DNA of 64,000 bases from Isochrysis galbana. Its lineage: Eukaryota > Haptophyta > Isochrysidales > Isochrysidaceae. Below, in pieces: positions 20,641 through 29,533 of the stretch (the first letter of the stretch is position 1; every line of letters begins with the position of its first letter). The notes beneath the pieces were generated by a model. That model was given only the letters and a program-made list of their open reading frames with translations, ran no database searches and was not told the origin of the DNA. The stretch covers positions 3,399,820 through 3,463,819 of the forward strand of contig CM030937.1 in NCBI GenBank assembly GCA_018136815.1, read 5' to 3'. The position numbers and the translations under genes were made by a program.

Positions 20641-22080
20641 AAGCTGCGGCTTTGATTTCCACAATTTAGAGACATCGATTTCCACATTGTCGCTCGCTGC
20701 GCGCTTGTCTCAGGCTCTCGGGATGCCGTGTGAAGGCTTGTTTAGCTTCTTGCAAGGCTTGTCGTTTCTCGTCGTTGGGTTCCGGTTCTCTCTTGGCTCT
20801 TGGGACTTGCTAACTTTCGTTGTCGTCCAGGCCAGTTCTCCATAGGTTCTGCTTGGCCTGGTTAGGGCTTCGCTGTCTTCCCGCGTTTGGCGTTCGCGTT
20901 GGCGTGCGGAAATTTCCTCTCACATTCCCTAGGTCCGCTACCCTTGGCTTGTAGGTCCTTGCTTCTTTCTTCTCCTTCTCGGTCAAGGTTTTTGGCGAGC
21001 GAGTCGGTTGCTCTATCCACTCGAGATTTGAGGTTTAATTTGCCATCTCCCCTTGGAGATCGGTGTAGGTTCGCTTCTTGGGTGAGGGAATCTTTCCCCT
21101 TGATGCAAGTTGCATGCAAGCCCTTGGCCCCTTTGGTGTTTCTGCCCCCCTTGGTTGCTACTCAGGGGAAGAAGAAAGGAGGGGGCGTGCGGGGTACGGC
21201 GCGGGGGGGGGGAAGAGGAGTGTGGGGAGGGGGGGAGGGGGAGGAGGGGGGGGAGGGGGGGAGGAGGGGAGGGGGGGAGGAGGGGAGGGGGGGAAGGGGG
21301 GGGGTGTCTTGTCCTTAAATGTTTATATCCATTTCATGGGGGCATTTGTCAAAAAATAACCAAACCTGAGGTTGCAGCCTCTTGCGAGCCCCCCCCCTAG
21401 TCCTAGCCTCAATCTTCAGATTTCTTTTCAAAGGCCGATCGTGACCCACTTATGCGAATGCATGGGTGTATCTGATGTACTTTTGAGATTGCGAAGGCGC
21501 TGGAGACGCAGTGGCAGTGGCGCCCACCTCGCAAGCTCTATGACCTCGGCACCAGCCTACGGCCACATGCCTCCTCGTCAATTGTGAAGGCTAGGGCCCT
21601 GCCGCGTGTAGTAAGTATGTGTGGGGAGCTGTAGAAGACATCGCGCGCAGGAAACGCGCGCACTCCCATTTAGGCACGTAAACCCACATTTACACTTCAC
21701 ATTTGCACGGCAAGAAGGAGTGTGCGTAGTAGCAAGAGCAAGCAAGCCCCGCGGTACCAACGAGGAGCAACACAAGCGAGGAAAGAACGAGGAGTAAAGG
21801 CGTGCAATACTCTCATTATCGTTGGGCTCCAGCCCGAGGATGTAAACCAAGGGCAAGACGATGAGGTTGCGCTCCTTTGCCGTGGACATTGTGGCCTAGA
21901 GCCCACCTGTTGCAATGAACCAGCTCGAACGATTGGGATTCGATTGCTTCCCATACTCGCTTTGTCACGCGCTGTCGCGACGCGCATTTCTCCCACCTCA
22001 CACTTGGAGGTTATAGAACCCTCGGCTCTAGCCTGTTTGCAGCAAACCTCGGTCAGTCTGCTTGGACTCCGAAGGTTCCC
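20641..22080. other. Spacer with a G/A-rich simple repeat
   Basis: A GGGGAGGAGG-type purine tract fills about 21186-21304. The remainder, including the 3' flank of the thiolase gene, shows only short frames without domains. A C-rich gap at about 21390 is followed by ordinary-looking sequence in which I see no gene. Confidence 0.4.
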
Positions 22081-24366
22081 TCACGCGCCGTAACGTTTGA
22101 GGATGCAAGCATGGCCTATGCCTCCATCAGCGCAGGCCGTAACAAGTGCATAGGTGCCTCCCTCCTTGACGAGCCGGTTCGCTGCCGTAGTGACTAGGCG
22201 CGCGCCAGTGGCGCCGAAGGGATGGCCAATGGAGAGAGAGCCTCCCTTTGTGTTTAGAATATTCATGTCTATCAAGCCGACCTTGTCGACGCCTGGAAGG
22301 TTCTTCTGGAAAAAGAGCTCCGAGTCCATCGCCTTTATATTGGACAAAACCTGCAGGGTGCGAATGGAAAGAATGGATTGGACAGGCGAGCTTGATTCCA
22401 GTGGGCAACGGTAGCTTGTTCGCGAGCCTAGTGACTCATGTGGCGTGAGGGGTCGGGGCAGAGGACGACGGGCAATTACGTCGTAGTCATTCCGCATCAG
22501 AGTGAATGTCGTACCTGTCCAGCGAAAGCCTCATGGAATTCGATGACGTCAATGTCCGCAAGAGTAAGGCCAGCCATACGCAACACCTGCAAGTGTGACC
22601 GGTGGCAGAGAAACCGCGTTAGCCCGCGGTAATAAGCTGCCATGACCGCAGTCGGAAGCGACGCCAGATGGAAAGCCTCGCTTGCGGCTGCCGGCGATGG
22701 AATACATCGATGTGGCGAGGAATAGATCTCTCTACCTTGGATGTTCCATAGGTGGGGCCGAGGAGAAGCTCTTCAAATGGGTCGCAAGCCACGAATGTCC
22801 AAGCCACGAGCTCCGCCTTGGGCGTGAACCCGAGGTCCTTAGCCTTCTGCTCCGACATCACTAGGGTCGCAGAAGCGCCATCAGTGAAAGGTGACGCCGT
22901 CGCGGCCGTGACGGTGCCGTGTGGCTTGACAAAGGCAGGCTTGAGGGTTGCCTGCACGAGGAAGAGGGGGAAAGATCCAGGGCCGATACCCTCGTCACAG
23001 TGAGGTCACATCCACCTTGGCGTCAGGCTACTACAAGACGGTCAAGAGACTGGATCAGCCTAAGGAGTGCCGGACCGTCATGGGGAGGGGGAGGGGCCTA
23101 TGGCCACGGACCATTTTTTCAAGGCTCGATTCCGCACGCGGACCGTCCTCAAGCGTCTTGCCTCCCGGGCCCGGCACAATCTCGTCCTTATAGAAGCCAT
23201 CGGCGTGGGCTGCAGCGGCGCTGTGATGAGAACGAAGAGCAAATTCCTCCTGAAATACACAGGAATCACAGAATAATGGGATGCAAGGAGCATCAATGCG
23301 GTGCACAATAGTGGGCTTCGTAGACGGCAAGTGAACGCGCCACGTGCTGGCGAGCATGGCAATTTGGCAAGAACATCAGAAGGGTGGTGTGCATGAGCCG
23401 AGCGCGAATCCGTCCGTGCTCGACTCCGTCGGGCTTCTGCTCATGGACAGCCTGAGGAACGAGAGCCGAGTTCGAATTCTGGATCACCTGCTCACGGCGC
23501 GAGATTCCGAAGCGGTCGGAGAGCCGGTCAGCGTTGTGCCCCATCACCTGGCGTAGGAGGCCATCCGATCAACATAGTGAGACAGGGGCCATCCAATCAA
23601 TACTGTGAGACAGGGGCTTCACAGTGCGGGGTGCTGTCGCCGACAATCTCCGGCCAAGACTCCTGATGTTCTGGGTCCATCCGCAATGCAGCTCATGCAG
23701 CAGAGCTGCCACACCAACTCGCAATCACCACAAGGGGCGAGAATGGCTAGCGAACAAGACAACGAGACGTAGGCACACCTCGCCTGTCAGGAAGTTGGCG
23801 ATGGCTGGCTGCTCGGGCGCCAGGTCCTTCATCTTCAGCCCTTTGAAGAAGATTGAAGCCATCTGCCCCATGGATTTGGCCTTGCTCATCTGGATCAGCT
23901 TCTTGCGTACTGCACGCGTGTATCTGATGGGTGCGTCGGAAAAGGTCTCCACACCACCAGCAAGCACGACGTCGGCCTGCCCCGCAAGAATCTGTGCTGC
24001 GCCTGTGCAGATGGCCTGGTTGGACGAGATGCACGCCTGCGTGACAGTGTGCGCCGGCACATTCTGCGGCACCCCAGCGGAGAATGCGGCGTCACGTGCG
24101 ACATTGGAGGTCTTAGGCTCCTGAATGACGGTGCCCCAGAGTACGTAGTCGATCTCCTTCGGGCTGATCGCCGTCTTCGTCATGAGGCCCTGCATGGCCA
24201 TGCGCGAGAGGTCATACGCGAGGAGGTCAAAGTACTCGTTCCTCGAGGGCTGGAAGGGGATACGGCAGCCGTCGACGAGGACGACCTTCTTGGGGGCGGT
24301 CGGCTTGCTCGCCGTCGAGAGCAGCCGCGCGCCCGCTGCCCTCCACTTGTGCGAGCCGAGTAGCAT
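22081..24366 (-). CDS. Mitochondrial trifunctional protein beta subunit (3-ketoacyl-CoA thiolase)
   Basis: Thiolase that cleaves 3-ketoacyl-CoA with CoA to acetyl-CoA and shortened acyl-CoA, the last step of fatty-acid beta-oxidation. Six exons in phase-0 joins: 24366-23779, 23547-23488, 23249-23112, 22951-22736, 22586-22515, 22350-22081; product 447 residues, close to the animal HADHB length. The N-terminus (MLLGSHKWRAAGARLLSTAS) looks like a mitochondrial presequence. The acylated cysteine is in TQACISSNQA (Cys112). The active-site histidine is in GHPFGATGARLV and the second cysteine in TACADGGIGHA. Family-specific stretches include VETFSDAPIRYTRAVRK, KSMGQMASIFF, MGHNADRLSDRFGISR, SSLEKM/ATLKPAFVKP and IDVIEFHEAFAGQ, which favour HADHB over cytosolic thiolase. 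All junctions have GT and AG. No damage is seen. Confidence 0.93.
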
Positions 24367-24640
24367 TGGAGAAGGTGAGGTGGGGAGAGAGGAGAGGGGA
24401 GGGGGGAAGGGGGAAGGGGGAGGCGCGGGGGGCTTGGGCGGAGAGGGAAGGGGGGGAGCGAGCGGAGAGAGGAGAATGCGGGCTGGAGGGGGGAGTTGAG
24501 GAGAAAGGAGCAGGTCAAAGAGAAGAGAGTGGGGGAGGGGGGGGGGGGGGGGTCGGCGGCGGCCGCTTGATGTCATCTGCGAGAGAACCAGGGTACACTT
24601 GCGTAGTTGTACCACCAAAAGTTTGAGAGTAAAGTAGAGC
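24367..24640 (-). promoter_or_regulatory. Thiolase promoter with polypyrimidine tract
   Basis: Immediately upstream of the thiolase start, the coding strand is C/T-rich for about 190 bases (24370-24560), ending in a C run. A copy of this tract was carried into the rearranged duplicate at 25061-25287. No TATA box is obvious. Confidence 0.4.
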
Positions 24641-25060
24641 TGTCGAGTGAGTGTGTGTAGCCTACTAGATGGGAGTGTTTGCTACTTCTCTCTCTTTGAA
24701 GGAGGCCGCCGCGCGAGCTGTGTGTGCTGTGTGCTGTGTGTGGGTGGATCGTGGGTCGTCCACGCGCGGGGGCGCGATGGACGAAACACAGCCTTGGGGG
24801 GGGGCCGCTTGATGTCATCTGCATCTGCCTGCGGAAGGCCCAAAGAAAGGATGAGGAGATGATATCAGAATACATAGTACGAAAGTACGACTTGTTCTCA
24901 AAGAATAACGAATAACATCTGAAGATTCAGGCTTAGGCTTAGGGCGGGCAAACAGGGGTTTTTTATTAGGGCTGAAAAATGATCTCACGGTTGAGGAAAT
25001 TTCATTCGGTAGAAAGTTCCCAATACACCCTACTATGGATAGACTGATAGACTATTGTAT

Positions 25061-25287
25061 CCTGGTTCTCTCGCAGATGACATCAAGCGGCCGCCGCCGA
25101 CCCCCCCCCCCCTCCCCCCCCCCCCCTCTCTTCTCTTTGACCTGCTCCTTTCTTCTCAACCCCCCCCCCCTGGCGCCCGAGCAGCCAGCCATCACCAACT
25201 TCCTGACAGGCGAGGTGTGAGGTGTGCCTACGTCTCGTTGTCTTGTTCGCTAGCCATTCTCGCCCCTTGTGGTGATTGCGAGTTGGT
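25061..25287 (+). pseudogene. Inverted, internally deleted partial copy of the thiolase gene
   Basis: Reading on the plus strand, the block begins with thiolase upstream sequence (CTGGTTCTCTCGCAGATGAC, equal to the minus strand at about 24595), passes through its C/T tract, then jumps to the end of exon 1 (EQPAITNFLTGEV) and the start of intron 1. About 660 bases between are absent, including the start codon and catalytic cysteine. The coding scrap differs by ITN for IAN and by five extra bases (GTGAG) after GGCGAGGT. A further short piece of the same upstream sequence lies at about 24800-24835. It cannot make thiolase. Confidence 0.75.
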
Positions 25288-25469
25288 ATGTGTAAATGAA
25301 GGGCTAAATACGCTCAAAAAATTTGGGGGTTCTCCGGCGAAATTTTTGTGAAAAATAACGAATTTCAGGCCTTCGAAGATCGAAGATGGCGGTGCGCGAA
25401 ATACAGTCGCCCCCCCCCCGGGTATTTTTTAGTGAGGCGCTTCATGCTTCTTGCGAGGCACAAACATGG

Positions 25470-25690
25470 GTAATAATAATAACAATATAACTGAGCATTA
25501 GTACCACTACTACTCTCACTAGCCCGGTACTAACACGACAGCCCTCAGCGCACCTGCCCGTATCACCTTGGCGCGTGCTGTTGCCACAGATACATACATA
25601 CTCCTACGTATGCACCCCTCCAAATCTCCCCCCTCGCAGGCCCCCGGCTCCCATTCTAACTCCCCACAAGTTGAAATGAGGGAAACCGTT
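25470..25690. repeat. Dispersed repeat, inverted partner at 43805-44010
   Basis: A block running from AATAATAACAATATAACTGA through GTATGCACCCCTCC to TTGAAATGAGGG matches the reverse complement of 43805-44010 with moderate divergence. No coding potential or terminal structure was recognised. Confidence 0.6.
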
Positions 25691-25734
25691 AGAACTTATA
25701 GCGTCGTATGACATCTTGTTAGCTAGCATTCCTA

Positions 25735-25870
25735 GCCACATACACCGGACGAGCCATGCGCCAACCGCGCATACCCCCATCGCGGGGTAGGGGCTCCGTT
25801 GCCGTCGAAGGGCTACGGTCCCGCAGCACTAAGGTTATACTAACACAACAATAAAACTCTGACGGAAACC
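25735..25870. repeat. Dispersed repeat, unexpanded relative of 6425-6680
   Basis: It has the same flanks as the minisatellite-bearing copy at 6.4-6.7 kb but only one GGGGTAGGGG core. Both copies lie a few hundred bases upstream of a plus-strand gene. The reverse strand has a TGGCGCATGGCTCGTC stretch slightly like a polymerase III A box, which is weak evidence for a tRNA-derived element. Confidence 0.55.
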
Positions 25871-26264
25871 CAGTTATGAATCTCTCAACGGAAAGAGAGA
25901 AGAATATCGTAGAGAGGGAGCGCGCGGGGGGGGGGAGGCAGCACCCAGCAGCAGGAGAGGAAGAGAGAAGAGAGTGAAGCGGACGACGGACGACGGGCGT
26001 GGGGGGGGAGTCGAGACGTCGAGAACCTTGTAGATAGACTAAAGAAAGAAACTCTGCTCTCGGAGATCGGGAGAGGCGAAGAGAGAGAGGAAGGGAGAGG
26101 AGAGAGAAGAGAGAGGAGGGGAAGAGAGGAGAGAGAGAGGAGAGTCGGCGCGGTGTTCCTCAGGTTGCGGCGAGGCCGGCGGGCTGCTGAGGGGTGGGGT
26201 TGGGGGCCTTGTGTGTGTGGTGGTGGTGGGGGCAGGTTGGAGGTGTAGGGGACTGGAGAGGGAC
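25871..26264 (+). promoter_or_regulatory. Purine-rich promoter region of the TMEM8-like gene
   Basis: A GA-rich tract (26040-26150, repeated GAGAGAGGA) and GT/GGTGGTGG sequence lie directly upstream of the ATG at 26265. The arrangement resembles the purine tracts before other genes here. No core promoter element is clear. Confidence 0.35.
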
Positions 26265-27002
26265 ATGGCACTCACTGCGTCACCGGGCTCCCTCGTCGTG
26301 CTCTCGGCGGGGTCGTCCTTCTCCGGCGTGAGGAGCGGCATCTCGCCCCTGCCGGCCACCCTCGTCCCTACCCCATCGCTGCGTGGCCTTCCAGGCTCGC
26401 TGCAGCCATGGGCGCTGCTTCGCCTACCGAACCGCCGCAGACACCTCTCGGACTTCCTCGTGTGCTCCAACTTGACGTACGCGGCGATCGCTGCAGTCTA
26501 TGCGCACAAAGGGCTGCCCGTGCGCAGTGCGATGCTTGCGCTCGCTGGAGCCACATCCTTTGCCTACCACTTCAGTGGCGAGTCGTTTGCAGGTCCATCG
26601 CACGTAGTAGCGTGAGCTCGACACGCCCCAGCCTGACGTGTGCCCCGGGCCGATGCGTGCCGCTTGAATGGACGCCACATCAAGTGTCCTACTCTCCTCA
26701 GCCTTTGGCCGAAGGTCTTCTCCTCGTCCCCCCTTCCTCTAGGTCATATTGATCAGGTGGCTGCTTCGGGCGCCTTCCTCGCCACCGCAACACTTCTCCC
26801 GTTGGTTTCATTTGATGTGCAGCTTTTGGAGGGGCTTCTCGTCTTGCTGGCCCTGGTCGCTAAGTATGTGATGCAGGAGAGCAGAGAAGAGAGCCTACGA
26901 GCGGGGCATGATTTTTGGTATTGGTTACCACATTGCCTCTGGCACCTCCTTGTTACGATGGGTCAAGCTCTGCTAGCAGCATCGATTCCATACTTCGTGT
27001 GA
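26265..27002 (+). CDS. Small multi-pass membrane protein, TMEM8/CREST-like
   Basis: Two exons, 26265-26592 and 26743-27002, joined G|GT in frame across GTCCAT...CTCTAG; product 195 residues. After a basic N-terminus it has about five hydrophobic segments. The first pair is LVCSNLTYAAIAAVYAHKG and SAMLALAGATSFAYHF. Then come DQVAASGAFLATATLLPL, LLEGLLVLLALVAKYVM and a last segment with DFWYWLPHCLWHLLVT. The S-x3-H, D and H-x3-H pattern is that of the CREST superfamily (alkaline ceramidases, PAQR receptors, TMEM8/myomaker), whose polar residues are thought to bind a metal for lipid amide or ester hydrolysis. The protein is shorter than most members by about two helices. Substrate cannot be told. 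Confidence 0.65.
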
Positions 27003-27600
27003 TTGGATCAGGTTCATGACAGCAGCATCCCAGGAGCGCCATGCCAGCCATCTCTCCAGTCGAGATCGCAAGGCGCCATGCCATTGAGTTTGGGGTCTAG
27101 GCATGAGGCAGCGGGTTTGGGCATGCATCGAAAGGAATCGGCCATTCACCACGTAGTACACACGTCTCTTCCGCGAATCATTTCTTTTGCTGCATGCATG
27201 TGTGTGCGCCGTGGGTGGGAACTGGGAGGTGTGTGCGGACGCGCGCATGCGTTTGCTAGCTTGGATGTGTTGTGTGATGTTGGCGCTTCTGGACCGTCGA
27301 CCTGCAAAGCTTTGCAAGTCATGAATCATTTCTTTTGCTGCATGCATGCGTGTGCGCCGTGGGTGGGAACTGGGAGGTGTGTGCGGACGCGCGCATGCGT
27401 TTGCTAGCTTGGATGTGTTGTGTGATGTTGGCGCTTCTGGACCGTCGACCTGCAAAGCTGTGCAAGTGTGCTCTACGCTTGCAGCCGCTCGCTCGCTTGC
27501 TCGGGTCGTGCTTCCTACAGGGTGCACTTGGTCTGTGGCTGCGAGAATCTGCTCACTCGTGCCTATGTTGCGGTGCATGGCTGAATATTTTACCTATTCG
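27003..27600. repeat. 148-bp tandem duplication in spacer
   Basis: The block starting TTTCTTTTGCTGCATGCATG at 27181 repeats with period 148 at 27329 almost unchanged (one visible T/C difference early on). No gene is seen; long frames across it merely follow the duplication. Confidence 0.7.
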
Positions 27601-27603
27601 ACA

Positions 27604-27720
27604 AAAAAACCTTTGAACATTCTCGCCTCACGCGCGGCCTTGGATTCTCACTTGTAGCCACGCCCATACCCCTTCTTCCCCCCCCCCCAACCCGCCTAGC
27701 CCGCAGCTAGATTAGATAGA
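27604..27720 (-). mobile_element. LINE 3' end fragment
   Basis: The A run, CCTTTGAACATTCTCGCCTC block and GTAGCCACGCCCA phrase match the 3' UTR end at 11051-11120, orientation minus. Only this tail is present. Confidence 0.55.
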
Positions 27721-28100
27721 GGGAGTACTCATGAGTATGAGTAGAGTACTACAACCTACTTTTATAAGTAGGTGTCAATGGGGGCCTCGCTCATCCCAAC
27801 CAGACTAAGCAGAGACGGGTTTCTCTCTTACACAACCCACAACCCGATGTACGACAGCCCAAACATACACCCAAGATGGGCGATGGGCGGAACAATGGAG
27901 CAAGTTAGAATGCAAAGTCATTAGGTGGCGTTCCGTCGAAGATGGGACACAACTGAAGTTGAGCCCTGGTCCGTTTACAATAATACTCGAATGTATGTAA
28001 ACACAGCCCTTTCAATCGCTGCGCAAGCCGCCCAAGGTGGCGTTCCGTCGAATATGGGGCACAACTAAAGTTGAGCCATGCTCCGTTTACAATGAAAAAA
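27721..28100. other. Retroelement-like spacer with a repeated 60-mer
   Basis: A block from GGTGGCGTTCCGTCGAA to CCGTTTACAAT occurs at about 27925-27982 and again at about 28036-28092 with a few changes. A plus-strand frame reads AFRRRWDTTEVEPWSVYNN in the first copy and AFRRIWGTTKVEPCSVYNE in the second. I do not recognise the protein. Confidence 0.45.
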
Positions 28101-28500
28101 AAAGAAAAAAAAGATCTGAAGATTCAGGGCTACACACCAATCGCTGGACAGTAATGTCTACTACACGCCTGCCATCGCCCTTCTCTCCCGTCCCTCCGCA
28201 CCCTCGCCTTCCCCCCCTCGTTCCTTTGACTTTGGTGTCGGGGTCCGGGGGTGCGGCCTTGGTACACTACCATGGATGGGCCCGGGTTGGGTGCGTGTTT
28301 TGGGCGGGCATTTTGGATTGGGTTATCGTATACGCTTCTTCTCTCCGGGGCGTCCCGCGGGTGTCGTGGTCTTGTGTGCGCGCTTTGCGGTCCTTGGTTA
28401 TCCTTAGGGTTGGCCCCAGGGGCAGGGGTGCTACTTAGTGTGCTTGGCCCTCGTCTCTTAGCGAGTTTTAGGATTGGCTGTAACCAGGTCCTCGACACCC
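28101..28500 (-). mobile_element. LINE 3' UTR remnant, second subfamily
   Basis: It starts with an A-rich run and GATCTGAAGATTCAGGGCTACACACC, the same terminus seen at 17808, 60190 and 62632. It continues with the TTTGGTGTCGGGG / ACACTACCATGG block that recurs at 62755 and, reversed, near 6185. Confidence 0.5.
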
Positions 28501-29035
28501 AGCCTCGTGGCTAGAGATAGAAGTTCTGCGCTGGGGGTTAGGTAAGGCTGTGAACACCCACCGCCACAACCAAACATGTTTCAACCTGGTAGGGGCTCAC
28601 AACTACTTAGGCTGGTAGTGGTAGTGGTAGCGTGGACCACAGCTACCTAGGCTGGTAGTGGTAGTTGTCGGGAGGGTGCATGTTTGCATGTTAAGGGTGC
28701 TGTTAACACGTTAACACCGACACCCTTCTATATATTCTACAATATACTTTTATACTCTCTCCGCCCCCGCCCCCGCCCCCCCTCTCCCTCTCCCTCTTTG
28801 CTCTCTCTTCTCGCTGCTACTTCGTCCCCGCCGCCGACCGCGTCGACAACCCCATGGGGGTCTTTAGCAGGAGTTGAACGGATGCTCAGCAAAGCTGGAA
28901 AGTTGCATGATGATGGGAAAGTGTCGCAGATGACGATACTCTTATGAATTGCTTGTTGGCCGCAGCCGCAGCCAATGCCCGTGCTAAGTGCTAACAACTG
29001 AGTCATGCTGTCGAGAGAGTGGGTCAAGAGGGCAG
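28501..29035. other. Spacer with GGTAGTGGTAG repeats
   Basis: Two copies of TACCTAGGCTGGTAGTGGTAG-like sequence lie at about 28605-28665, followed by a CCCCCGCC/CTCTCC tract. No gene is supported. Confidence 0.4.
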
Positions 29036-29039
29036 CGTG

Positions 29040-29525
29040 CTCCTATCAAGCCGTAGGGCATGCCAGGAGGATGGATGGTTCCTCCCCCACAGCCACAGCG
29101 GGGGAGGTGTGGAGAGGGGGGGGGGTTCGTGCCCCCCCCTGGGAGAACAAAGTAGTATACATTTAGTTGGTTGAGCTAGCTAGGATATAACATTATACTA
29201 CTAGATTATTTTTATTGTTTCTTAACTAGTCTGCCCCTTTCTTTCCTTGTTTGCTCATCCCGCCTTTTCCATCGCTTTCGTCGCCCCTTGTCTCCGAATC
29301 GCCATGAGCGCCCCTTGGTCTGCCACTATAGCTGCCCCACGCGAGCCCCCGGTCATGTGTGCTGAGTCGAGCTCAATGCCTACGCCCTCACCCTCACCTC
29401 CCTCTCCTAGTGCCTTGGGGCCTCACCCGCTCATGTTGCTGTGGCTAGCATGTGGGCTTCCCTTTTGGTTCAACATCCCTCTTACACCACTTCCATCCAC
29501 ACCGCCACAGCCACAGCTCCTCCCC
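29040..29525. mobile_element. Element E fragment and LINE 5' fragment
   Basis: About 29050-29200 is a minus-orientation piece of element E (GCCAGGAGGATGGATGGTTCCTCCCCC...) next to its GGATATAACATT end. About 29215-29525 is a plus-strand LINE 5' UTR scrap and ORF start at 29300 (MSAPWSATIAAPREPPVM), like MSAPSSRSPSP at 14372. It abuts the 3' end of SHPRH. Confidence 0.55.
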
Positions 29526-29533
29526 AACGACAC

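Noticed and set aside
21186-21304. CRISPR-like or coding repeat
   Set aside because: It is a plain purine simple repeat without spacers of constant length.
24980-25060. Second thiolase gene upstream of the real one
   Set aside because: Only promoter and exon-1 end are present, with no start codon, catalytic cysteine or other exons.
25735-25870. tRNA gene or tRNA-derived SINE
   Set aside because: Only a vague A-box resemblance; no B box at the right spacing and no cloverleaf could be drawn.
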